From the NCBI GenBank assembly GCA_000181795.3, contig CM012953.1, positions 6,740,974-6,804,973 on the forward strand: a stretch of DNA of 64,000 nt. Reading direction: 5' to 3'. This document shows positions 1 through 16,512 of this stretch, in pieces. The position numbers were made by a program, and so were the translations under genes. This DNA comes from Trichinella spiralis (taxonomy: Eukaryota > Nematoda > Enoplea > Trichinellida > Trichinellidae). Under the pieces are notes generated by a model. That model saw only the letters and a list, made by a program, of their open reading frames with translations, had not been told where the DNA came from and did no database searches. Numbering within the stretch: the first letter of the stretch is position 1; every line of letters begins with the position of its first letter.

Positions 1-2805
1 TCGTATTCTTATAGAAATCCGCATTCAAAAACGCTTTACGTCTGTAATTTTGTCATTACGTCAGTCACATGAGCCAGCTTCGACAAAGCTTCTGATGCTC
101 GGTAGCTATGCGGCATTCTCAGCACCGTTCAAAAATAAATACAAAATGACTGTTGATTTCAATTTGAACTTTGCTAGAAAATATGAAAATTGTTTGCTCA
201 AAAATATGTACTATAAAGAAAGATCCTACAAAATGACTGATTGTCTGCCAGCTGTGAGCTGAAAACAACGTCCGTGAGCATAATCATTGTTGTAATTCGA
301 TTAGCAGTTTAGCAAATTCAGTTTGTCATTATCGAACAAATGTTCCCTTTATTTCTTGGTACGGAAATAAAACCATCCTCTGCTTGGCATCAATTCTTGA
401 AAATAGGCTACTGAATGATTAACAGAAACTACATATATATATATATACATGCGCAATTAAACTGCAAAGCATAAAGCTGCACAGTTATGTTTGCAAAATA
501 AAGCGGTCTATTCTTCAATTATTCAGTCTTTTTATTTGGTTTAAGGTTGGCTTTATTAATTTTAACGCAATTATGTAAATTCAAATAAATGATCCATTTG
601 ATTCTTATCAAGTCTTCAGCTATATTCATTGCTGTCACAGCTTATTCATTTTTTTCAGTTGTACAATTTTGGTGTTAGCAATAATTTTAAAAAATTTATT
701 TCATATATGTTCAAAATTGTAAATAATTTCACTTTACTCAAAAATATTAAACTAATCTTTGTTGCATGAAATGAAATCACCAAGTGCGGAAAAATATTAT
801 TACAGTGCACAGATGAACTAGTGGTATTCAAAAGGTTTTTTGCACTAATATGTCCGCGTATACTGCTTTTCCGTGCACAAACGTGCATTTCAAGCGCAGT
901 GCCATTCAAAATTTCTGTGTTTCAGTGCTTACTAGAAAAAAACATGTAAATGATGAAGTGAAAAAATAGTGTCATGCTTTAGCTCATTGCAGCAGAGTAA
1001 AATTCCACAGTTTCAGAGTTTCTTTTGTTCTACAACAAGGTCAGAATTCGTGAGAAGCAGTTCATCGCATCTGAGCAATAGCAAAAATAAAAGCTAACAA
1101 CTGCAATAATTTCGGCATGCAAAGAATTGCTTTATCACATGATTTGGATTTGAAAAAAATAAAAATTAAAAATCAATAATGTAGCCTTTTTGGCAGTGCA
1201 TAGCTGTAATTTCTTATTCACTCTTCAAGTTGTGCACTCAGCATGCTTAACGAACGTGCTGATGGTAAAAGTTATTTATAAAATCAAACTTTATCGAATT
1301 TTTGAATAAAATTGCATCAGTTTTTCAAAAAAAAGTTTTTAAACCCTCCATACATTTTCGATCTGACCAAAGTTGAAAAGCACAAAAGCAACAAACTCAC
1401 TGCAAATAATATATACAAATGAACAATTTCTACTTTGAAGTATACATATGATTCACACATAATACACATATCTTAATATGCGAGTACCGTTTCAGTAAAA
1501 TGCAAGTCGCTGCAAAAAGAATTACAACTTTATTTCTAAAAAATACATCAATTCGTGCATCTGTTGACAATTAAATTTCAAATAAACAACAATTCAATTC
1601 AGCTACATGAACAAATATTATTTGTTTATATGCTGATTTAATTTAAAATTATTATTAAATTTTATTAACATTAAATTCAAACACTGTTACTACCCTTGTT
1701 TAGAAAAGAAAAAAATACTTGAAATTTTCAGACTTCCATAAACAGCTGCTATATAACCTGAGATTAACTCAATACTGCTGCTGAAGCTAGCCAAGATTGA
1801 GATCTAAACAGAACATCCGATTATATCGAACAGCTGAATAAAAAATTTGTGAATAAATTTTTTTTCTCACTATCGTTCAATAAGACGCGGTGGAAGGAAT
1901 TATTAATTAATTAACTATTAATCCATCCAAGTGCATCGGCAATAGTTATAATATAATAAAGAGAGAAGAGAGCATTGGACGATGATGAGACGGATGTCTG
2001 AGAATAGAAATGTTGCTCAGCTCCAAACGAATAACTCTGCTTATTAGAAGTGACACAACTGGTTCCACAATGCAAGCAATTGCGCATTGCATGACTTTTA
2101 ATACTGCATTCTGTGAACGCGAGCAGCTGACCAAATTCCAAAACTTCAAAAATCAACATCCCTAATTGAAACAACAACGATAACAAAAAAATGAAATTAA
2201 TCGAATTTAAATTTAAAATCTGTATTTGTATTGCAATTGTCATTTTGGCAAACAATGCTTCTTTTTCCTCTTCTTTTGTACATGATGTCAGAGATTTGGA
2301 TAAACAGCAAAAAACAGCGATCGACAAAATTTTCATCCAAGTCGAATTTTCTTCAAAATGCCGGTAATTTATCAAAAATTATTGAAAAAGAATAAATAAT
2401 TCACAAAGAATTGAAAAACCTTTCCGCCAAAATTGTTATCTACTTCCACATCAACGTTTCCACTGCAAATCGAAATGGCACGATGAGAATCAGCTGAAGA
2501 ATGTTCCATAAATAATATGTGCAAAATTTTGCACTTTAAATATAGCTTCGATTATACACATTTATTTATTTGTTTGTTTGTTTGTTCCAAATAAGAACTG
2601 CTTTGAAAAATTTTATGTGCAAAATAATACATTTTTATCATATATTTCATTTATAAAAAATATACATAAGCAAACATAATCTTCCTCTTCTTCCTCTTCA
2701 AACAAATATTTGAAAAAAAAATCAAGCTGAATGAATTTTTTACAAATCAAATTTTTTAAAATGCCAAAAACAACAATTGAAGCAACAACCAGCATTGCTT
2801 TTCCG
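1..2805. other. Intergenic, no supported gene
   Basis: AT-rich sequence with frequent stops in all frames. It holds a TA microsatellite near 430-450 and a TTTG/TTTGTT run near 2570-2590. The only candidate coding stretch is the weak secreted-type ORF listed separately at 1911-2336. I see no family similarity elsewhere. The right-hand part is presumably the 3' flank of the DDX41 gene. Confidence 0.5.
1911..2336 (-). CDS. Possible small secreted protein (weak candidate)
   Basis: An uninterrupted minus-strand frame of about 140 codons, long for this AT-rich region. It starts at an ATG at 2336 with a hydrophobic leader (MKILSIAVFCC...) ending near a Cys, as in a signal peptide. The C-terminal part has a cluster of cysteines (residues roughly 90-110, pattern C...C..C...C) and a Ser-rich tail. 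A second hydrophobic stretch in the middle could instead be a read-through intron. I recognise no family, and chance cannot be excluded. An in-frame ATG at 2375 would lengthen the protein by 13 residues. Confidence 0.2.
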   Translation of the reverse strand: MKILSIAVFCCLSKSLTSCTKEEEKEALFAKMTIAIQIQILNLNSINFIFLLSLLFQLGMLIFEVLEFGQLLAFTECSIKSHAMRNCLHCGTSCVTSNKQSYSFGAEQHFYSQTSVSSSSNALFSLYYIITIADALGWINS

Positions 2806-7017
<4,212 letters not shown>

Positions 7018-7347
7018 TATATACCAGTCAGTGAACGCGCTATTTAATGATTGAATATTAAAATCAAAATTAGCGAATAAAATAACAATAACTAAAAAGT
7101 ACCAACATATGGGGAAATATGAAAAACCAGTGCAAAACAGAAAACGAATCCATCATCAAAGAATGCAGAATTTACTACAGAAAATGAAAGCAGCAATCAG
7201 TGAACAACATCAGACAAAAGCCCCGTCCTCCTCTGCTAAGCAATTATATCAACTTTTAAACTGCATCGGTGCAGAATAGAATAAAAAGGAAAAAGCTTGT
7301 AAAAATGGGAAAAAAGTTTAATCAAAATTCGAATCGAGGCACCGCCT
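7018..7347. other. Short intergenic gap between dynactin and DDX41
   Basis: About 330 nt between the stop of the dynactin gene and the ATG of DDX41, both on the minus strand. It must hold the dynactin 3' UTR and the DDX41 promoter. No open frame stands out. Confidence 0.5.
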
Positions 7348-10300
7348 TCAAATGGACAAATTGCACTTGGCCGCCAAATGTGAAAAGAAATTGCGAATTT
7401 CATCATTTGTAGCAGCAATTGGCAAAACTTTTCCTTTCGAATCAGAACACGGAACAGTTACAGAGCAAAACGGTTTTTTGCGTTCATTCTGCAAAAAATT
7501 ACAATTAGCAAAAAATGAAACCAAATCAACACTTTCTTCACAACTTGCCTCAAAGAATGCAAAAGATGAAAGATCGCCTGCAGCTTCAGCTGGATAGCCT
7601 TGCGCAACAATGCACTGCTGAATTTTAGATTTGAGCTAAAAATTACAATAAAATAAGCCCTTTTTTTGCAATTTAAAAAAAGTGGAAAAAATTCTCAATA
7701 ATCACAGACTAACATGATTTTTCCAATTAATTAATGAATTCCACCGATGCAGCTGTCTGTAGTATTTCGACCAAACAATATCAGGCGATGTTGCAGTATT
7801 TCTGATGCTAACGATCATGTTTTCTGACAAAAATTTTCGAAGTTCCTGAAAGAGAAACGATTTTTTTTACAAGTCTGAACTAGAATTAAAAATGTAAAAC
7901 TAAGCAAAAAATTTGCGTCATCTACATGTACAGTACAATTATATGCAAATTTATATTGCTTTATCTCTTTTTGTTTGATCTTTCTTCAATCGTATTCAAT
8001 ACAGTGACGCCGGAATGTTTCAAAAAAAAACAAAGAATAGTCCAAAAGATTTTTGGAAATCATACTTTATGAAAACGATCAACTTCACGAAGTAGCTGGT
8101 TGATTTCGTCGTGACGTTTGTGACTCAACTGATCCGACTCAATACCGCAAAATATCGAAGACCTTCCGGAGTGCTTTTTGGGAATATTCAACGGTTTCAT
8201 CGATTCCATTGCACTTTGCATTCGCTTGCCAACCTCGGATGCTTGAGCCGATTTCCAATGCTGCATCACATACTGAAAGTGTTTCATCTGATGAGAATCA
8301 ACAACAACAACAAGCTAACAAAAAAGCCAACTCGCATCTCACCTGATCAATCATAAAACCACCTTCATGTTGGTCCTGCACCGATGCACTAGTAGATAGT
8401 GGAGAATCTGAAAGAAAAAATAGTAAAAAAACACTTTTCCTCAATACAGATATTATCAATTTTGGTGCTCAGGATGCTCGAAAAAAATTACACACTTGAA
8501 ACTGCTGCCAACGGCTTGGTGACACCGATCAACAGTTGCTTCTTGGAAAGAACGACAATCCGTTCCTTCAAACTTGCATTCTCCTTTTCCAAACTGTCCA
8601 ACTCCTGCTGCAACGAATCCATCGTCTGCTCATAATGACTAAACAGCATCAACATTAGCATTAGCATTAGCATCAGCATGCACACACTCCACGCATGCCG
8701 TCTACAAGGCTGAAAAAGCAAGTATACCGTTCTTTATTTTTGTAATCATGTTGCACTTCGGCCAATTTGTTCTGCAAACGGACAACACGTTCGTCGCCTT
8801 CTTTTCCTGAATCCGCCAGTCGTTTCTCGGCAATTTCCTTTCTGACGTGCATTTCAGAAATTTCTTCTGCCTGAGAAGGGAATTTTTTTTTAATTTTAAT
8901 TTCACACTATTAAACAAACCTTCAATTTCAAAGCTCGCTTTATTTCCATTATATCGCGATCTTTTTTTTCAATTTCTTTCCTCAAACGTTCGCATTCGGC
9001 AATATTCTCCTTTCGAATATGAGCACGTTCGAGAATCGGTGGAAATTGTTGCTTAAAATTAGAAGAGAAAAATTATTTTTTTAATAAAAAACCATATTTA
9101 TTTATTTTTGAATCTTTGAAATTCACTTTCTCCTCCGCTGACTTCTTTTTCAAATTTTCGTCAAACGTATTGCACAATTGTTCACAATACTGGACAACAT
9201 TTTTCAGGTGAAATCTTGAAAAGAAAATAATAAATTTTTTTCCTTTTAAATATTAACCATTATAGAGAGAAAGTGAGAGAGAGAGAGATATTACTCGAAA
9301 AATGATTCTGTCGATTCATTTTTCTCCGGTCGCATTATTTCCAAGTAGGAATCGTTCAAAAATTCTTCCATCATTGAAGCGTCGATTCCATGCACGTCAG
9401 GAAGCATGCTGGCTTGTGAAGCGGCCTTGGCGCAACACTGGTTCAGTATTTTCGCCACATTTTCAACCGCATACACATTTTCACTCATCGAGTCCAAAAG
9501 CTAAATAATTTCAAAACAGCTATGCAAATGCCTTCATCGGTGAAACAAAAAACTCCAACATGAGAGGAGGTGTGGTCGACGACGAGATCGTCGCCTTTTG
9601 GAACTTTCGTCTTGGCCAATACGAGAAATTGTTCCATATCGCCAACGCTGTTCGACATCTTGTTGAACAATTCCAACAGCTTTTCACTGCCACTGGTATC
9701 CTGATAAAGAAAACAATAAAAGAAACACCTGATAAATTGAATTAATTAATTACAGCTTACGGTGAGATAAAGTTTAGCACGTTGGAGCTCGAATTGCAAC
9801 CAAGAAACAACCGACAGTAAAGATAAAAGCATATCAATCAAAACTGCATTCGAATCGAACTGCTCTGCTGTGTAATTTGTTTCGCAAAATTGCTAAACAT
9901 AAAAAATAAAATCAAATAAAACAATAACATTATCAACAATTATACCTTAAAAAATGCTAACAATTTTTCCATATTTCGCAAAGAACTATTTTCATCTAAA
10001 TTGTTCTCTTTCAAAAGATTGAAATAATAAGATAATAATCGTTCTTGAGCTGTAATTTCAGAGCGCAATTGAGCAACTTTGTTCAAACGTTCAACGCTGC
10101 ATCGACTGAGAGCACTGAAAAAAAATAGTTTAAAGTGAAAAAGATAATAACGTTTATAATGAAACAATTCACTTTTCACATTTTCTTAGAACAGCAATTA
10201 AACAATGCAAATGATAAATGAACTTCAACGAATAACTCCACTGCTCGCCTTTGTGCGACAAGAAAAGATGCTCTCGTTGAACACCTTGTGGAACTCTTGG

Positions 10301-13136
10301 AAACTAAAGACAGCAACAAACAGAATTTATTGTATTCTCTACATATGCGTATATATTTTATGTATTTTTGAAATCAGTGCTACTTACAATTCCATTCACA
10401 TGTTTGATTAGAAGTTTGGCTTTTTCAATCATCCTCGTAAATACCAAATTTACCGAAATGCAATCACTATCACCTGAAAGGAATAAAATGAAAAAAGCTG
10501 AAAAAAAGAAGAAACAAAAAAAAAGTACTCACCGCCAGTGTTGGTAAAATCATCCGAGAAAAAGATACGCAAAAACTGATTTTCCCTACGACTATCGTCT
10601 AGTTCAATTTTGCACAGTTGACTGTCGACAATCTGAAAATGCAAAACCCCTCATCCCACTACGACTCCATTGTAATATATAGCAGCAGTTTCAAAATCAC
10701 AACGGATAAATTTACACACATACTTCGGACATTTGACGTGAAGTAGCCGACAGTGACCGGTCATTTGTCGAATCGTCATTTTCATTCGAAATATTTTTCT
10801 TCGGTTCAGTCAAAATTGACAACTGATCTTTGTAATTTTGAATCTGCTCCAACAAACTGGCAGTCTGTTGCCTAAATTTCGCAATGATCGACTCACGATC
10901 GGCCATCCTGGAATTTGCCAACTGCAATTGTTGTTTGAGCTGAAAAGTAGCAGCATAATTTCATAATTCATATTTTGATCAACTGCATAGAATAGAATCA
11001 CCATCAAACCTCGGTAATTTGGCCGTGCATCCGGTCGAGTTCCAAACGTAGTTCTTTCTCAGTTTCGCGAGAACTTTCTTGCAATTCTTCGTCGACAACA
11101 CGCATCTGCTCGAAATCTTCAATCGTTTCCATCAATGTTCGGAGTTCTTCTTCGAGACTCAAATTTTTCGCAGTCAAATGTTCCACCATCTCTTCGGCAC
11201 CAACAGCAGCATCGACCTGCAAGACGACTATGGTATTGTTCGACCATTAAAATATACCGATGATGAAATTTAATGAGATCAACCTGATCTTTGAGTTCGG
11301 TGATTTGATTTTCAAAATCTTCTTCGGCAATTTTCAAACGGTCGTATTTTTTCTGCAATTCGGCCATATCCGCTTTCAAAACGCCCAACTCCTTGTTCAA
11401 ACGTTCGTTGGTCGCTCGTTCTTGGACCGACAAGTCGCGCACTTTGACCAACGCCTCTTTCATCCGGTCGTTCTGCTGTTCGAGCTGTTTAATTTGATAG
11501 GGCGTTGGCGTTTCGGAATTCGGCGCTCCATTTGCGTTCAGTTCATTTTTCAAAATTTCCAACTCGACCTCCAACTCCCGAACCCGATCTTTCACCACAT
11601 CCAACTCTTGGCAAAGCATCTCGGCCCTCTCTTCGGCCATCTCTTTGTCCAAAGTAGCCATTTCGATCGCCTCGGACACGCCGGCCATTTCTTCCGAATA
11701 TGCTTCTCTGGATTCGATCGCTTCACGGGCTTCTTTCTTCGCCTGTTGCAATTGTCTCTGCAATTCCGAATGCACCTCGACCATTCGGTTCTTATATTCG
11801 GTCAACTGAAAACACACAGAAAATGAAATTATATATATATATACAAATAAATTCCACAGTTGATCAATCAATTTCTACCTGTTGCAATTGAATTTTGCAC
11901 CTCTCGTAGTCGATCAACTTTTGCTTGTCTTCGTGTCGCTTGGCGCGCAAAGTTTCCAATTTTTCAGACAAATCTTTCACTTCACTTTTCAAATATTCCA
12001 ACTCAACACCTTCGGCCATGCTCAACGAGACCGACTGCTTTTCGGCCGCGTTGATTTCCTGAAAACAACAATGATCATTTGAATAAACAAAGAAAACCAA
12101 AAATATATATATATGTATATTCACCCGTTCCAAAAGAGCAACTTGTTTACTGACACTCAACCGTTGTTTTCCCTCTTCATTCATCGTGTGATGATGGTGG
12201 TCATCATTCAAATTTGCCACCTCTGTTCGTTTCGAATCAACCAATTCAGCCGATATTGCAGTTCCACTACAACTGAGATCCTTTTCATCTTCCGTGGTCC
12301 GACTCACTTCCACATCTTCAACTTCCTGCTTGCGATCATCCAACGCCACCACATCCGACTGACACATGCGTTGCGTGTCGGATCCCGAACCCTCAGTCGG
12401 TGCCACTTTTTCCAACGACGCGCTCTGTTTGACAAATGGACGAGGTTTCTGAAACACAAGCACAAAATCAATTCAATATTTGGCATTTTATGCCGTATTC
12501 GTACAAAAACAAGCTGAGGCTCTCTGGCGGATGTCTGCTTCGACCCGGACGACGGTGTTGGACGGGCAATTTCTGAAACTTTCATTTCACTTATTGAAAT
12601 ATACACATCCACATGCAAATATATCTAGTGAAAATATATTTCATCAAAACAAAACATCTCAACCGAATAAACTAATCGAAAATATTTGGGAAATCTCTTC
12701 AACTACATCACATGGCATACCCTTTTTTACAAATTTTGGATCACCTTTCGGCCTAGGTAAACCGGATGTCGTCGACGGATTTAATGTTTTAGAATTTTCC
12801 GCACCGACAGGTTCATTTTCAATCAATTTCACCTGAATTTCAAAAATTCCAATAATTTTTACAAATGAAAAAAAATATAATTAATTCGAAATTCACTTGT
12901 GCCGGACGAACAAAAATTCCATGATTGGCTTCGCATCGAAAATATTCCTTGCCTTGAACCAGGCCGTTGTTTTTGCCTTTCGGTTCATCCAATATCACAC
13001 CGATCCATTTTCCTGGTGAAAACTGCGTCGTTCCCACGTAGGCAACGATTCCAAGAAGACGCTTGTCACTTAAACAAACTCGATCTCCAACGCGCAGATT
13101 ACTATTGCTGTTGTCCAAAAGTTGCGATGATGACAT
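7348..13136 (-). CDS. DCTN1: Dynactin subunit 1 (p150Glued)
   Basis: Large subunit of dynactin, which links cytoplasmic dynein to cargo and microtubules. The first exon (from ATG 13136) encodes a CAP-Gly domain at residues about 15-85: [29 protein letters not shown] and the [12 protein letters not shown] end. A Ser/Thr/Pro-rich linker follows, then a long coiled coil. This includes stretches close to the vertebrate CC1 region ([58 protein letters not shown]). The middle exons (8.0-10.7 kb) carry the central dynactin segment and a second coiled coil. The last exon ends AAKCNLSI. The gene has more than ten exons and introns of about 50-100 nt. Coding exons near 11.1-11.8 kb are richer in GC than the surroundings. 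In C. elegans the orthologue is dnc-1. Family identity is secure. Confidence 0.94.
8651..8683. repeat. Tandem hexamer (AGCATT/GCTAAT) at an intron 3' end
   Basis: About five imperfect six-base units lie in a dynactin intron just before the acceptor. Read on the transcribed strand the unit is GCTAAT, close to a branch-point consensus. The intron ends with GCTGTTTAG and the coding frame resumes with [19 protein letters not shown]. Confidence 0.6.
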
Positions 13137-14668
13137 TTAAACTAAATAAATATATTTTATTCAATTTTACAACTAACAAAAAATGCAACCATTTTCATTA
13201 TATTTCATTCACATTTTCACATCATCGTTGAAATATTTTTGTAGCTTTTATTTACAAAAAAATAAAACTAATAACCCACTATGCACTATATACACTTATA
13301 TCAAAAACGAATATAAAAACGATTGAAAATGTCACGTCTTTCCAGTTAAAGCATACTTGAATTCGGCATTTTATCCTGTTTACAATATTATAACAATTTT
13401 AACTTTCACCGTAACTTTCATGATAAACACCTATGCATATCTATTAGTAATTATTAACGAAGTGCATAACAAATGAAATTAATTTCACTCAAGAAATTCA
13501 AACGCCACTTTATCAATGAAAATTGTGCTGCAACATGTGCTTAAATGTCTTTCACAACGCATAACTACACTGAAAATTAAATATTCCACTAAATATATTA
13601 TACAAATAAATATACTTGACAATATTGATTCACAAGTCAATACACATAATACGAAACATTTTTATAGCAAAACCGCAAATAAAAGTAATATTCATTTGCA
13701 ATCATTTTACTGACAAGAAACTGGCAACAACTTTACACAAAAACTTTAAACTACAATACAAACTTTAACCGTTTTTATAATTCACAAACGTAGTTTCAAA
13801 ATGTTTTCAAAATTAGTTGAAAAATAATTTACTAAAACATAACTTCAAACTAGCGTTACAGTTGTAAAAGAAAATGATAATGTATGATACTTTCAAATGT
13901 TCGGTAGAAAACAAAAATACTACTCCAAGAATACAATACAATACAATAAAAATACGAGCAATGATTATGATGAAATGAAAAACAGATGTTTGCTCAATAA
14001 TGAACACATAGAATTGAAAATAAATCATGTATCACAATCAATAAAATTAGCTAAAATATGCTATTTTCAAAATACACGTAATAAGTTGTTTTGTTCGCCT
14101 TCTCAATAAAATCTAAACTACAATACGTAAACTTATTTGTAAATTCTCAAGTCAGTTCAAACTCAATTAATACTTACCGTATACAAAAAATGTTCTAAAT
14201 TTGAAAGTTTAATTGTCAGAACAATATAAAAATTTCAAAACATGATGAGCAAAACGAATAAGCTACAGTATGACATTTTTAAATGCAAGATTTATTTTAA
14301 ATCTTCGTGCATTAAATAATGAGAAACTGCAGAAAAAAATATTGAAACCGATGTCATTTTTATTAAGTCAAAATGCATTTCTTAAAAAAACAAATTTGCA
14401 AATAACAAGAATTTCAAATCAAAATGCTATAATGCTCTTTCCACTTTCTGCATTTAAACCACTGTTGCACTTTTATAAAATGAATTTTGCAGAACTATGC
14501 ATAAAAATATTACATCTTTTTTATGATCAATTTTCCATTTCTTAATCTATTCTTCTTTAAAACACACAAAATTGGTATCATTATGCTCATGATCATGAAA
14601 GAAACTGTTCAGCGTTTTGTAATATCTTTTGTTATTTTGAAACAATGAAAAAAGTAAACAAGAAAAAG
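13137..14668. other. Intergenic region upstream of dynactin
   Basis: About 1.5 kb of AT-rich sequence containing the dynactin promoter and the 3' flank of COX5B. Open frames are short and show no recognisable product. Confidence 0.5.
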
Positions 14669-15205
14669 TCAAAAGTCATTTAAATCATCGTCTATCAATT
14701 TGAACCAATAGCCGCAAGCGCACTGTTTGTCCACACCTTTCTCAAGGCACATATATTTTGCTTCTGTTTGATTAGCATCGCCTGGAAATTTTTTGAATTT
14801 TTAAAAACGTAATTATCATGCATTTCTGAACCATACATAAACATCCAATATACCGCTTTTGACAAGATGATAAAATAATATTTGGCTCCTCCCGTGTACC
14901 TTTTCCTTGTTTATATATTTTCGGTTCGTACCTCTAAAATAAAATTTCATTTTTAAAATGTAGAAATAACAGAATAATTTTCTACTACATCATCGCCCAA
15001 TATACGGGCCAGAAGGCGACGTTTTTGGATCGCTGTATTTACATCTTCGTCTTGAAAAATGCTTCCTATTCCTAAAGTTTGAGTTTACGTTAAGATGAAA
15101 TTGATAAAACGCAAAACTTACTGTAAACCTGTGCTACATTATACACTGAACTACACGGAACTTATATAAAATATTAAAGAGCATATTCTTCCTAATTCCA
15201 TACAT
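14669..15205 (-). CDS. COX5B: Cytochrome c oxidase subunit 5B (nuclear-encoded, mitochondrial)
   Basis: Structural zinc-binding subunit of respiratory complex IV in the inner mitochondrial membrane. Small exons on the minus strand join in frame. One (15.00-15.06 kb) encodes GSIFQDEDVNTAIQKRRLL. The next (14.85-14.94 kb) encodes YKQGKGTREEPNIIL then RYIGCLC. The last (14669-14781) encodes a segment with KGVDKQCACGYWFKLI and a short acidic tail. These match the family order GTREDPN, KRxxGCxC and RCxxCGxxxKLV. Zinc ligands are Cys pairs CxC and CxC. The last two introns are about 55-70 nt, and the gene is invisible to a long-ORF search. The 5' end is uncertain: ATGs at 15205 and 15184 begin a short basic, hydrophobic leader like a transit peptide, but the splice joining it in frame is a guess (phase fits a donor after TTCC). 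Confidence 0.82.
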
Positions 15206-16512
15206 TACCAATATTATAATTTTGACGCGTGTTCAAAATAAAAACAAAACCATCTTTACAATTGTTCACGCTTCAATTTGAAAAATATTTTTTAAAATAT
15301 CTGACAACAAGGCATTTAGTATTAGAAAGTTAAATTTTCAAGTAAAAATTTCCTTTATATTAATTATTTCTCAGGTTATTACATTTATGTTTACCTGAAT
15401 TAAATCTTTTCGAAAAGTAAGCACTTCTTAATTTGTGATTTTTTAAAATGAAGTGTAGCATGCTATATTTTCGTTATTTGAAATAAGAATGTCAAAATTG
15501 CACATTTACAGAATCAAAAAGAAATCAAGTAACAATAACATAAACGATTGTTTTATTGATAAAATAGTTTGAAAAACAACGAACTGTATGATGTAAGTTT
15601 GGAATTTTAAATTAATTTTTAGTTACTTTTAAAGTATGAAATCTGTGTAATTAATTGCTTTTTAGCACGTTATCTCTGAGTGGCCGTATGTATTGCGTCC
15701 GGATAGGTCAGATTTCGATTTTATGATAGCATCAATAATATTTTTCATTTTATTCAGTCAGAATTGGGATTTTAGTCATAAAAAGTCAGTCATTCATATC
15801 AATATCAATTAATGTTAAAAGCATCATGAAATGATATCAATATGATCCGACGATTTTCCCTTTTATAACCGCTGAAAATCAATCAAATCGCAGTGACATT
15901 TTCATAATGAACATGACAACGAGAAAATGAAAAACAGTGGATATGTACAATTAGTTTTGATAAGCAATCATCAAATAAAATATAAAAGCGGTATGTTAAT
16001 TTGCTTCGAAATGCAATGTCAAAACTTAGTTGCACTTTTTTTATGTATTCAATGAAATGTCAACAATAATAAAATTCTCATTATTAGTGCTTTTCAAATA
16101 ATCATAACTTTAATTGTTCACATTCAGTTTCACATTTGTTGCATAAAAATATTGTTTTCCATGTTTTTATAACTATCAAAGCTTTATAACATAATAAAAA
16201 ATAGTAATTTGTATTTTGTCGTTAAAATTGTAGTTTCTAGATTGAAAAAGAATAATAAATCCCCTAAGTAGAAGCATCAGTAAAATGCAGTGAATAAAAT
16301 TACCTTATTTGAAAACACCTCATTATAACGGAATGATAGTCTATATTACATTAATAATAACATTAACCAATTCTTCAAGCATAAGTTTATTAATTGTTAT
16401 TATTAAAAGACTGATAAAAATAATAAATTATTTTAAAATCCCACTGTTTGTAATTAATCATCAAAGCAGTGCTTTCAAAATGTTTAATTTCTAATCAGTA
16501 TTCAGTATTACT
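15206..16512. other. Intergenic region between COX5B and NAGK
   Basis: AT-rich, roughly 1.3 kb, with no supported gene. It should contain the COX5B promoter and the NAGK 3' UTR. Confidence 0.5.

Noticed and set aside
11260-11826. Plus-strand frame of 188 codons in dynactin
   Set aside because: Phe/His/Gln-rich translation is the complement of the coiled-coil exon on the minus strand.
14270-14545. Plus-strand frame of 91 codons in the dynactin-COX5B gap
   Set aside because: AT-rich composition (Asn, Lys, Leu, Phe) as expected by chance; no features.
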